In this document: positions 1 to 7,679 of the stretch, piece after piece
How positions within the stretch are numbered: position 1 is the stretch's first letter
Layout of the letters: each line of letters starts with the position of its first letter
DNA from: ZC4RG30 sp041168985
GTDB taxonomy: Bacteria > Pseudomonadota > Gammaproteobacteria > Steroidobacterales > Steroidobacteraceae
Reading direction: 5' to 3'
DNA: 19,833 nt
NCBI GenBank assembly: GCA_041168985.1
Contig: JBEEKA010000303.1
Location: 1-19,833 of the forward strand
Notes under the pieces: generated by a model
The model's input: only the letters and a program-made list of their open reading frames with translations
Told to the model about the DNA's origin: nothing
Databases searched by the model: none
Made by a program: the position numbers and the translations under genes

Positions 1-117
1 GGCCTCGAGCGCCGCAAGGTCCGCGGCGTAGGCGCTGCCGGTGTGCCCGGAGAGTCGCCGCTCCGTCGCCAGATGCACGGCGAAGCGCTGCAAACCGTCG
101 CGCGCCCCTGGTGTCAT
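1..117 (-). CDS. xerC: Tyrosine recombinase XerC, N-terminal fragment (runs off the window)
   Basis: Only the first 39 codons are present, read leftward from the ATG at 117-115 and cut by the window edge. The visible protein contains RFAVHLATERRLSGHTGSAY, which matches the N-terminal SAM-like core-binding domain of XerC/XerD recombinases (pattern 'FL.YL..ER.LS.HT...Y'). XerC works with XerD at dif to resolve chromosome dimers; the catalytic domain with its R-H-R-Y residues lies outside the window. The start is 16 bases after the stop of the DUF484 gene, as in the common dapF-DUF484-xerC operon of gammaproteobacteria, and that context is the main support for XerC rather than XerD. The identification rests on this short N-terminus plus synteny. 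Confidence 0.8.
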   Translation of the reverse strand, partial: MTPGARDGLQRFAVHLATERRLSGHTGSAYAADLAALEA

Positions 118-133
118 CCGGCGGGGTTCCGCG

Positions 134-835
134 TCAGCCCCGCGTCAGCGCATCGCCGACGAGGTCGGCGAGTCGTGACAGGAAATCCGTGCTGATGCCC
201 GGGTTGAAGCGGTTCCGATCCGGGCTGCCCAGCGCCAGCAGTCCGCAGGCGACCGGCGTACCGATGGGCACGAGCGCGACGGAACTGACGACGGCGCCTT
301 CCGGGCCGAACAGGTAATCGCGCTGCGAATCCCTCACCTGGCCACAACGCGGCTTGCCGCCGGCGAAGAGCGAATCGAAGCCACCGAGGGCTGCGTCCTT
401 GGCGTCCATGCAGCTGACAAAGCGGTTCGGGGTGATGCCGACAGCGCCCTTGCCGAACAGCACGAGCTTCGCGTGGACGAGGTCGAAGTCCTCGCGCAGG
501 CTCTGTTCGAGCCGCATCACCGCATCCTGCCGGTCGGAGGCGCCCAGCAGTCGACGCGTCATGTCGTGGAACTTGACGACGAGTTGCTCGTTCGCGCGGG
601 CGACGACCACGAGTTCGGCCAGTTTCGACTCGAGCGTGTGGTTCTTCTCCCGCAGCATCTCGACCTGCCGCTCGACGAGCGACACGGAGCCACCGCCGCG
701 CGCATGGGGCAGCCGAAGCGTGGACAGCAGGCTGTCGTTGCGGACGAAGAAGTCGGGGTTTGCGCGCAGGTGCTCGATGACGGGCGCGTCCGCGGCAGCG
801 AAATCCTCGCCAGCGGCGGGAGAAGGCGTGGTCAT
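134..835 (-). CDS. DUF484 family protein
   Basis: A 233-residue protein of the DUF484 family, whose members have a GAF-like fold and no settled biochemical role. It opens with an acidic/alanine-rich stretch and then IEHLRANPDFFVRNDSLLS (about residues 19-37), the family hallmark. A helical, probably coiled-coil segment follows (VERQVEMLREKNHTLESKLAEL), then a GAF-like C-terminal half. The length is normal for the family. It sits between dapF (16-base gap) and xerC (16-base gap) on the same strand, almost certainly in one transcript. A GGGAG sequence lies upstream of the ATG, at the far end of normal spacing. Function is unknown and not guessed here; the family assignment is firm. Confidence 0.9.
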   Translation of the reverse strand: MTTPSPAAGEDFAAADAPVIEHLRANPDFFVRNDSLLSTLRLPHARGGGSVSLVERQVEMLREKNHTLESKLAELVVVARANEQLVVKFHDMTRRLLGASDRQDAVMRLEQSLREDFDLVHAKLVLFGKGAVGITPNRFVSCMDAKDAALGGFDSLFAGGKPRCGQVRDSQRDYLFGPEGAVVSSVALVPIGTPVACGLLALGSPDRNRFNPGISTDFLSRLADLVGDALTRG

Positions 836-851
836 GAAAACAGGGACTCCC

Positions 852-1685
852 TCAAAGATCGATCTGTCCGCGGAACGATACTTCAGCCGGACCTTCGAGC
901 CAAAGGTCGGCGCCTTCGCCGGGCCAGCGCACGGTGAGGTCGCCGCCGGGCAGGCTCACGCGCACCGCTTCCGCCAGCAGGCCGTCGCGTCGTCCCACGG
1001 CGACGGCACCACAGGCGCCCGTGCCACAGGCCTGCGTCTCGCCGACGCCTCGTTCGAACACGCGCAGCCGGATATGGTCCGGGGCGACGACCTGCATGAA
1101 TCCGACGTTCACGCGGCGCGCGAAGCGCGGGTGGCGCTCGAGGGGCGGGCCAAGCCGCGGCACCGGTGCGGTGGCGACATCATCGACGCGCAGCACGAGA
1201 TGCGGATTGCCCATCGACACCACGCCGCCCTCGACCGGTTCGCCATCCACCGCGATCGAATACAGGGGGCCGGGCTGGCCCTGCGTATCGAAATGCGAGG
1301 CGGACGCGGCGAAGTCCGGCACGCCCATGTTCACGGCGACGAGGCCGCCGCCGGGGACCCGCGCATCGATGAGGCCGCCGGGGCTGTCCATCCTGACCTT
1401 GCCGTCCCGGGAACGGCCGTGCAGTCGCAGGTAATCCGCGATGCATCGCGCGCCATTGCCGCACTGTTCGACCTCGAGGCCGTCGGCGTTGAAGATGCGA
1501 TAGAAGGCTTCGGTACCGTCGCGTCGCGGCGGCTCGATGACCAGCGCCTGGTCGAAGCCTACGCCGCGGTGCCGGTCGGCCAGCTGCTGCCACTGTGCCG
1601 GCGAGAGCTGGGCGGCCGCGGTGGCGGACTCGAACACGATGAAGTCGTTGCCGAGGCCATGCATCTTGGTGAAGTCGATACGCAT
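852..1685 (-). CDS. dapF: Diaminopimelate epimerase
   Basis: Converts LL-diaminopimelate to meso-diaminopimelate in the cytosol, feeding lysine and peptidoglycan synthesis. The 277-residue product begins MRIDFTKMHGLGNDFIVF, the family N-terminus. It carries both catalytic cysteines in their signatures: Cys75 in EQCGNGARC and Cys220 in TQACGTGACGAVAVG. Length is typical (E. coli about 274). The frame stays open well upstream through the preceding gene, but the ATG at 1685 is chosen because it gives the canonical N-terminus and starts just 10 bases after the stop of the upstream oxidoreductase. It is followed by DUF484 and xerC on the same strand, a conserved gammaproteobacterial arrangement. 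Nothing unusual is seen in the protein. Confidence 0.97.
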   Translation of the reverse strand: MRIDFTKMHGLGNDFIVFESATAAAQLSPAQWQQLADRHRGVGFDQALVIEPPRRDGTEAFYRIFNADGLEVEQCGNGARCIADYLRLHGRSRDGKVRMDSPGGLIDARVPGGGLVAVNMGVPDFAASASHFDTQGQPGPLYSIAVDGEPVEGGVVSMGNPHLVLRVDDVATAPVPRLGPPLERHPRFARRVNVGFMQVVAPDHIRLRVFERGVGETQACGTGACGAVAVGRRDGLLAEAVRVSLPGGDLTVRWPGEGADLWLEGPAEVSFRGQIDL

Positions 1686-1695
1686 CGCTGTCTGC

Positions 1696-2565
1696 TCAGG
1701 CCGCGGGGAAAAGTCGTTCGGTGAGGCGGAACACGGCCGAGATGTCCTCGTCGCCGTGGCCTTCCTCGACGAGCTGCGCGTAATCCCTGAGCAGCATTTC
1801 GACGACGGGCAGCTCGGCGCCGGCGGACCGGGCCATGTCGCGGCAGATGCGCAGGTCCTTGGCGTGAAGCTGCACGCGGAAGCCGGCGGGATAGCTGCCA
1901 CGGACCATGTTGGGCGCACGGTTGACGAAGTACCAGCTCGAGCCGGCGCCCTTGCCCAGCGTCTCGACGACCTGGGAAAGGGGAAGTCCCTGCGAGCGCG
2001 CGAAGGCCATGGCTTCGCCGATTGCCCGGATGTAACCGGCGCACAGGATCTGGTTCGTGGCCTTCGCGGCCTGGCCGGCGCCCACGTCGCCGAAGCGGGT
2101 GATCGTGGCGCCCATCGCGCCGAGGATCGGCTGTGCGCGTGCGAAGGCCGCCTCGCTGCCGCCCACGAGGATCGCGAGCCGCGCATCACGAGCCCCCTCG
2201 GTGCCGCCGGTCACGGGTGCGTCGAGGAAGTTGGCGCCCTTCGTGGCGAGCCGCGCAGCCGCTTTCTTCGCGGTGTCGCCGCTGACGGTGGAACAGTCGA
2301 TGACAAGCAGGCCCGCATGGGCGGCCGGGAGGACCTGGTCCACCACGTCCAGTACGTCCCCGTCGGCGGAAACGCAGATCACCAGCGCGTCACAGCGGGC
2401 GGCCAGATCGGCTGGATCCGCAGCGGCGTGGACGTCCAGTTCACGGGCCAGGGCGATGGCCTTGTCCGGGCTGCGGTTCCACACGCCGGCGAGCAGGCCG
2501 GCCCGATGGAGATTGCGGGCCATGTGGGCGCCCATTGCGCCCAGGCCCAGGAATCCGACGTTCAT
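1696..2565 (-). CDS. NAD(P)-dependent beta-hydroxyacid dehydrogenase (3-hydroxyisobutyrate dehydrogenase / GarR family)
   Basis: A 289-residue member of the beta-hydroxyacid dehydrogenase family. Visible motifs in order: the Rossmann dinucleotide signature GFLGLGAMGAHMARNL (residues 4-19), the substrate-binding motif DAPVTGGTEGA (115-125), and the catalytic lysine at about residue 168 in GQAAKATNQI. Substrates in this family include 3-hydroxyisobutyrate, tartronate semialdehyde and glyoxylate/succinic semialdehyde. The sequence alone does not say which applies, so no symbol is given. The ATG at 2565 is chosen because it places the GxGxxG motif at the usual N-terminal position; a GGAG lies about 10 bases upstream. 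It is co-oriented between the DUF4124 gene (22-base gap) and dapF (10-base gap), so probably co-transcribed with cell-wall and lysine genes. Confidence 0.9.
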   Translation of the reverse strand: MNVGFLGLGAMGAHMARNLHRAGLLAGVWNRSPDKAIALARELDVHAAADPADLAARCDALVICVSADGDVLDVVDQVLPAAHAGLLVIDCSTVSGDTAKKAAARLATKGANFLDAPVTGGTEGARDARLAILVGGSEAAFARAQPILGAMGATITRFGDVGAGQAAKATNQILCAGYIRAIGEAMAFARSQGLPLSQVVETLGKGAGSSWYFVNRAPNMVRGSYPAGFRVQLHAKDLRICRDMARSAGAELPVVEMLLRDYAQLVEEGHGDEDISAVFRLTERLFPAA

Positions 2566-2587
2566 GAAGCGGCGTCTCCGGACGGAG

Positions 2588-3037
2588 TTACTTGCCGCAG
2601 TAGTATTCCATGTTCGAGCGAGCCGACACACGCGCCGCGTCGATTTCGTCATCCGTGAGGAACACCTGCTCCCCCTTCGGTCCCAGTCGATAAAGGCGCC
2701 GGGACGTGATGGTCTGCTGGTAGTTCGTCTGGGCGTCCTTGCACTTGGACGCCCGGTCGGCCGCGACATCCTCGCGAACCTTCTGTTCGGTCTGCGATGT
2801 GGCGCCGGGGTTCGGCGAGTTCGACGCGTTCGCCGCGGCAGGCGGCGCAGTGCCTGCAGGCGGGCCGCCATCCTCGCTGGCGGCCACACGCCGGGAGGTC
2901 CCTACCTTTTCCGCCCCGGACACCGGCTGGTCCGAGTAGTGCCAGGATCCGGCGGCATCCTTCCAGCGATAGATGTCGGCCGCCTGGGCTGCGACGGCAA
3001 GAAGGCTGACTGCAATGAAGGGAGCGAGGGTTTTCAT
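2588..3037 (-). CDS. Exported DUF4124 domain protein
   Basis: A 149-residue predicted periplasmic protein. It starts with a clear Sec signal peptide (MKTLAPFIAVSLLAVAAQA, cleavage likely after AQA). It is followed directly by the DUF4124 motif DIYRWKDAAGSWHYSDQP (about residues 20-37), in which a short beta-rich module recalls tyrosine/tryptophan-rich surface repeats. The middle is low complexity (Ala/Pro/Asn). The C-terminal half has two cysteines, one in SKCKDAQ and one in YYCGK at the very end, which could form a disulfide. The ATG at 3037 is chosen over a longer frame because GGGAGG stands six bases upstream and the signal peptide then begins at residue 1. The role of DUF4124 proteins is not established. 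It is the first gene of the minus-strand run leading to dapF and xerC. Confidence 0.87.
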   Translation of the reverse strand: MKTLAPFIAVSLLAVAAQAADIYRWKDAAGSWHYSDQPVSGAEKVGTSRRVAASEDGGPPAGTAPPAAANASNSPNPGATSQTEQKVREDVAADRASKCKDAQTNYQQTITSRRLYRLGPKGEQVFLTDDEIDAARVSARSNMEYYCGK

Positions 3038-3130
3038 ATCCGGCCTCCCGTGGAGTATCAGGCTGCGCGGCCTGTCGGGGGAGTGAACCATCTCACATGC
3101 ATGCGAAGTCCAACAGCCCGTAAAACGAAA

Positions 3131-3159
3131 AATCCCGGCGGCATTGCTGCCGCCGGGAT
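3131..3159 (-). terminator. Rho-independent terminator of glnK-amt
   Basis: Bases 3132-3143 and 3148-3159 form a perfect 12-bp GC-rich stem with a 4-base loop. On the minus strand the stem is followed by TTTTTCGTTTTA. It lies 15 bases beyond the amt stop codon, so it ends the glnK-amt transcript and insulates the downstream DUF4124-dapF-xerC run. Confidence 0.92.
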
Positions 3160-3173
3160 CCAGAGGCCTACTT

Positions 3174-4589
3174 TCAGTCGTAGGCGCGTTCGCCGTGGAG
3201 GGTGGTGTCGAGGCCTTCGCGCTCGACGTCCTCGCTGACCCGCAGGCCGATGGTGAGGTCGACCAGCTTGTAGGCGACCAGGGAGACGACGCCCGACCAG
3301 AGGATCGTGGTGCCGACGCCCCAGAGCTGCGAGATCACCTGCGCGCCCATGTCGAAGTCACCGACCTTGTCCGCGACGTAGTCGTACACACCGGTGCCGC
3401 CCAGGGCGGGGTCGGCGAAGACACCCGTCAGGACCGCGCCGAGGATGCCGCCGACGCAGTGCACGCCGAACACGTCGAGCGAATCGTCGTAGCCCAGCGC
3501 ACTCTTGAGCTTCGTCACCGCGAAGAGGCAGACGATGCCGGCGATGAGGCCCAGGACGATCGCACCCATCGGTCCGACGAATCCGCAGGCCGGCGTGATC
3601 GCCACGAGGCCCGCCACCGCACCCGAGGCCGCACCCAGCATCGTCGGCGTGCCGCGGGCGATCCACTCGGCGAACATCCAGGACAGTGCTGCCGCAGCGG
3701 TGGCGAGCAGCGTGTTGGCGAACACCAGGCCCGCGAAGCCCGAGGCTTCGAGGTTCGAGCCGACGTTGAAGCCGAACCAGCCCACCCACAGCAGCGAGGC
3801 GCCGATCATCATGAACGGCAGGTTGTGCGGGGGCATGGCGACCTTGCCGTAACCCGTGCGCTTGCCGATCAGGATGCAGCCGAGGAGACCCGCAATGCCG
3901 GCGTTGATGTGCACCACCGTGCCGCCCGCGAAGTCCAGCGCGCCCTTCTGGAAGAGGAAGCCCGCCGTGGCCGTGGCCGCCGCGCCCGCTTCGGCGCTGG
4001 TGTAGGCGTCCGGGCCGGCCCAGAACCAGACCATGTGCGCGACCGGCAGGTACGAGAAGGTGAACCACAGCACCATGAAGACCAGCATCGCCGAGAACTT
4101 CATGCGCTCCGCGAATGCGCCCACGATCAGGCAGGGCGTGATCGCGGCGAAGGTCGCCTGGAAGCAGAAGTAGACGAGTTCCGGGATCACCACGCCCTTG
4201 CTGAACGTGGCGGCGACGGAATCGCCGGTCATGCCGTGCATGAAGAGGCGGTCGAGCCCGCCGATGAAGTCACTGCCCTGCGTGAAGGCGAGGCTGTAAC
4301 CGAAGATGGCCCACAGCAGCACCATCAGGCTGAAGACGACGAAGACCTGCATGAGCACCGACAGCACGTTCTTGCTGCGGACGAGGCCGCCATAGAACAG
4401 GGCCAGGCCGGGGATCGTCATGAGGATGACCAGCACGGTCGAGATGAGTACCCATGCCGTATCGCCCTTGTTGGGCACCGGTGGCGCCGCGTCGGCGGCG
4501 GAAGCCACGATGGGCGCGAGGGCCCCCAGCGTGAGCAGTGCGCCCCGCGACCACCGCGAGGTTCTTGTTGAGGCGAGATCAATGCGCAT
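3174..4589 (-). CDS. amtB: Ammonium transporter, Amt/AmtB family
   Basis: An inner-membrane ammonium channel of 471 residues with an N-terminal signal-like segment ending near ASAADA (about residues 18-33) and roughly 11 membrane helices. Diagnostic features are visible: FYGGLVRSKN after the first helix, the conserved aspartate in GALDFAGGTVVHINAG (Asp219), and the pore twin histidines His227 (VVHINAG) and His377 (FGVHCVGG). The cytoplasmic tail GLRVSEDVEREGLDTTLHGE is the usual PII-contacting tail. A GGGAG stands six bases before the ATG. The gene follows glnK by 21 bases and ends at a strong terminator, so the pair forms a two-gene operon driven by the sigma-54 promoter upstream of glnK. 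The channel looks fully canonical, which contrasts with its odd PII partner. Confidence 0.96.
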   Translation of the reverse strand: MRIDLASTRTSRWSRGALLTLGALAPIVASAADAAPPVPNKGDTAWVLISTVLVILMTIPGLALFYGGLVRSKNVLSVLMQVFVVFSLMVLLWAIFGYSLAFTQGSDFIGGLDRLFMHGMTGDSVAATFSKGVVIPELVYFCFQATFAAITPCLIVGAFAERMKFSAMLVFMVLWFTFSYLPVAHMVWFWAGPDAYTSAEAGAAATATAGFLFQKGALDFAGGTVVHINAGIAGLLGCILIGKRTGYGKVAMPPHNLPFMMIGASLLWVGWFGFNVGSNLEASGFAGLVFANTLLATAAAALSWMFAEWIARGTPTMLGAASGAVAGLVAITPACGFVGPMGAIVLGLIAGIVCLFAVTKLKSALGYDDSLDVFGVHCVGGILGAVLTGVFADPALGGTGVYDYVADKVGDFDMGAQVISQLWGVGTTILWSGVVSLVAYKLVDLTIGLRVSEDVEREGLDTTLHGERAYD

Positions 4590-4610
4590 GTGCGACTCCC
4601 AGCTTCCCGA

Positions 4611-4907
4611 TTAAGTTGCCGCAGTCCCGGTCTCGCCGGTGCGGATACGAAAGGCCTGTTCCAGATTGCCGATGAAGATCTTTCCGTCGCCGATCCTGCC
4701 CGTGCGGGATACGTTGGCGATCGCTTCGGCGACCGGCTCGGCGATGCTGTCGTCGACAGCGATCTCGATCCGGATCCTTGGCCCGATCCCCGACTCCTGG
4801 ACTTCCGTGACAGTCACGCCCTGCACCCCCAGCTGTGCGATGACCTTGCGGAGATCGTCCAGCTTGAAAGGCCTTACCACGGCCGTGATCATCTTCATGA
4901 GGCCCAT
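4611..4907 (-). CDS. glnK: PII-family protein lacking the T-loop, partner gene of amt
   Basis: A 98-residue PII homologue. Residues 4-36 (MKMITAVVRPFKLDDLRKVI... to VTVTEVQ) and 44-98 (RIRIEIAVDDS..., B-loop RTGRIGDGKIFIGNLEQ, C-loop FRIRTGET) align closely with GlnB/GlnK. Between them the T-loop is nearly absent: ESGIGP replaces the long segment that in normal PII contains Gln39, the uridylylated Tyr51 and the Arg that plugs AmtB. Compared with a typical 112-residue PII, about 17 residues are missing, cleanly in frame, while the ATP-binding B- and C-loop residues remain. Such a protein should not be uridylylated and could not insert a T-loop into AmtB; 2-oxoglutarate binding is probably impaired. 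The start is uncertain: ATG 4907, or ATG three codons later, which gives the standard MKMITA start. It precedes amt by 21 bases. Confidence 0.93.
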   Translation of the reverse strand: MGLMKMITAVVRPFKLDDLRKVIAQLGVQGVTVTEVQESGIGPRIRIEIAVDDSIAEPVAEAIANVSRTGRIGDGKIFIGNLEQAFRIRTGETGTAAT

Positions 4908-4994
4908 ATCGCGGAGAACGCGCCCCTAAGCGACGTTGCCGAATACCCTCCGGTACGCTTGAATCCCAAGCGGATCGGTACCCGAAGGCTGTAG

Positions 4995-5010
4995 TGCAGA
5001 ATCCGTGCCA
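4995..5010 (-). promoter_or_regulatory. Sigma-54 promoter of glnK-amt
   Basis: On the minus strand the sequence TGGCACGGATTCTGCA matches the -24/-12 consensus TGGCAC-N5-TTGCW at every fixed position but one (C for T just before TGC). The GG and GC dinucleotides have the required 10-base spacing. Predicted transcription start is near 4984, giving a leader of about 77 bases before glnK. Confidence 0.85.
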
Positions 5011-5060
5011 TGCCCTGTTGTGGGCTCGGGCCCCGAAAAACGCGGGGCATGGCGGATCGG

Positions 5061-5109
5061 CGCACCCTTTGTGACCGGCTGCTCCAATCCGTCGCACCAA
5101 AGCGGTGCC
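5061..5109 (-). promoter_or_regulatory. NtrC-type enhancer upstream of glnK-amt
   Basis: Bases 5093-5109 read CGCACCAAAGCGGTGCC, a palindrome fitting the NtrC pattern GCAC-N7-GTGC. A weaker match (CGCACCCTTTGTGACCG) lies at 5061-5077, with its centre 32 bases from the first, the spacing known from the E. coli glnA enhancer. The strong site is centred about 115 bases upstream of the predicted glnK start point, normal for a sigma-54 enhancer. The second site is tentative. The strong site ends 23 bases before the ubiK start codon. Confidence 0.75.
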
Positions 5110-5132
5110 GACGCGCCCTGAAGGAGACCTTG

Positions 5133-5384
5133 ATGGACGCACACAAGATCGAAGACATCGCCCGGCGACTGTTCGAGAGCATTCCGCCGTCCCTTCGGGC
5201 CGCGCAACAGGACCTCGAGACGAATTTCCGCAGCGTGCTGCGGTCGACGCTGACGAAACTCGACCTCACCACGCGCGAGGAATTCGACGCGCAGACGCGG
5301 GTGCTGGCCCGCACACGTGAACTGGTGGAAAAGCTCGAATCCCGCGTTGCGGAACTCGAGGGACAGTTCAAGGGCGAGCGCTGA
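5133..5384 (+). CDS. ubiK: Ubiquinone biosynthesis accessory factor UbiK
   Basis: An 83-residue protein of the UbiK (YqiC/BMFP) family, which binds UbiJ and helps the cytosolic ubiquinone-synthesis complex in aerobic proteobacteria. It shows the usual layout: an N-terminal helix (HKIEDIARRLFESIPPSL), a central helix with the family sequence DLETNFRSVLRSTLTKLDLTTREEFDAQ, and a C-terminal coiled coil (RTRELVEKLESRVAELEGQF). The ATG at 5133 is chosen over an upstream in-frame ATG because AAGGAG stands six bases before it and the product then has family length. It is divergent from glnK and followed by comM, a neighbourhood seen in pseudomonads. Its own promoter is not obvious, and the strong NtrC palindrome ends 23 bases before its start. 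Confidence 0.92.
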   Translation: MDAHKIEDIARRLFESIPPSLRAAQQDLETNFRSVLRSTLTKLDLTTREEFDAQTRVLARTRELVEKLESRVAELEGQFKGER

Positions 5385-5390
5385 CCCGCC

Positions 5391-5411
5391 GCGCAGGCAG
5401 GACGCCTGCGC
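5391..5411 (+). terminator. Short GC hairpin between ubiK and comM
   Basis: GCGCAGGC and GCCTGCGC form a perfect 8-bp stem with a 5-base loop, starting 6 bases after the ubiK stop. Only TT follows, so it is a weak terminator or an RNA-processing/stabilising hairpin rather than a certain stop. Confidence 0.4.
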
Positions 5412-5447
5412 TTCATCTCGGCCCGCCGGTCCCAGGGAGGGGCTTAC

Positions 5448-6956
<1,509 letters not shown>

Positions 6957-6962
6957 TGCGAC

Positions 6963-6990
6963 GGGACGCGGGCGGAAGGCCGCGCGTCCC
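6963..6990. terminator. Hairpin between convergent comM and cytochrome c genes
   Basis: GGGACGCG (6963-6970) pairs perfectly with CGCGTCCC (6983-6990) across a 12-base loop, in the 45-base gap between two convergent stop codons. No U-tract follows on either strand, so it is a candidate bidirectional terminator judged mainly by position. Confidence 0.45.
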
Positions 6991-7001
6991 TGAACGTCTC
7001 G

Positions 7002-7514
7002 TCAGAGCGAAATCATGTGGTCGACGGCCTGCTTAACCAGTTCGTCGGTGAGGTCCGGGCGGCCGCCCTTGGCCGGCATCACGCCTGCCTTGCCGTTGAA
7101 GCCGGCGATCGCGTGCTGGTAGAGCGTGGCCTTGCCCTGCGCGACGCGGGGGCCCCAGGCGCCCTTGTCGCCGGCCTTCGGCGCGCCCGCCAGACCGACA
7201 CCGTGGCAGGTCTTGCAGACCGCTTCGTAGGCGGCCGGGCCATCGGCCGGCAGGGCCGCGGCGACCGCCGGGCCGGCGGCAGCCGACGGCTTGATCTCGA
7301 GGCCGGCGTTGTCCTGTCCGGCAACGGCCACCTTGACCGGCGGCCCGATGTGGGACTGCACGCTTTCCAGGTACTTCTGCTCGGACTGCACGTGCGGCGT
7401 CTGCTCGACCTTTCCCACGTGGCGGGCGTAGGCGAAAACGCAGATCGCAAAGGCGACCAAAATGCCGAGGACGACGCTGAAGATGTTGAAAAAGTGGGTG
7501 TCTTGCTTGCTCAC
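7002..7514 (-). CDS. Membrane-anchored cytochrome c, c5 type
   Basis: A 170-residue c-type cytochrome with an N-terminal membrane anchor (FFNIFSVVLGILVAFAICVF, residues 8-27), a linker rich in Ala/Pro, and one C-terminal haem domain. The haem motif is CKTCH (residues 100-104) and the probable axial Met is 146 in GVMPAKGG, as in cytochrome c5 / CycB-like proteins that carry electrons in the periplasm to terminal oxidases. The GTG at 7514 is chosen because AGGA stands eight bases upstream and the anchor then starts the protein. A longer ATG frame to 7631 would run through the promoter region and has no clear ribosome site. It is convergent with comM and divergent from the binding-protein gene. 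The haem family is clear; the electron partner is unknown. Confidence 0.9.
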   Translation of the reverse strand: MSKQDTHFFNIFSVVLGILVAFAICVFAYARHVGKVEQTPHVQSEQKYLESVQSHIGPPVKVAVAGQDNAGLEIKPSAAAGPAVAAALPADGPAAYEAVCKTCHGVGLAGAPKAGDKGAWGPRVAQGKATLYQHAIAGFNGKAGVMPAKGGRPDLTDELVKQAVDHMISL

Positions 7515-7546
7515 GAATCGATCCTGCGCAATTGGGGGACGGTCGC

Positions 7547-7566
7547 AGCCGCTAAGTATAGCGGCT
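7547..7566. promoter_or_regulatory. Palindrome over the putative -10 of the cytochrome c gene
   Basis: AGCCGCTA and TAGCGGCT form a perfect inverted repeat around AGTA. On the minus strand it contains TATACT (7560-7555), a good -10 hexamer for the cytochrome gene about 33 bases before its GTG. No convincing -35 is seen. The repeat could be an operator for an unknown regulator. Confidence 0.45.
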
Positions 7567-7595
7567 CGGCGGGGGGGCGTGGGCACCCCCTGTTC

Positions 7596-7623
7596 TTGTA
7601 TCGGGAGGGGCTCGCAAGACAAT
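7596..7623 (+). promoter_or_regulatory. Candidate sigma-70 promoter of the binding protein / kinase pair
   Basis: TTGTAT and GACAAT are separated by 16 bases, giving a predicted start near 7630. Both hexamers are imperfect, so this is a suggestion only. The transcript would begin inside the small inverted repeat CCTCCA-TTT-TGGAGG at 7625-7639. Confidence 0.35.
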
Positions 7624-7679
7624 CCCTCCATTTTGGAGGTAATGTCGGGGCCACTTTTTCGAAGAACTCCCCGAAAAGC

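Noticed and set aside
3144..4571. A 475-codon open frame on the plus strand opposite amt, and similar long frames opposite dapF and comM
   Set aside because: They encode charged, low-complexity sequence without motifs, whereas the opposite strand encodes well-known proteins with intact catalytic or pore residues.
4741..4907. Frameshift or truncation as the cause of the short PII
   Set aside because: Both flanks of the gap are in the same frame and all codons read through cleanly, including full B- and C-loops, so it is an in-frame loss and not a frameshift. A collapsed assembly cannot be excluded from sequence alone.
7017..7679. Long N-terminal extension of the binding-protein frame
   Set aside because: It runs antisense through the cytochrome c gene and the promoter region; the hydrophobic export signal begins only after 7680.
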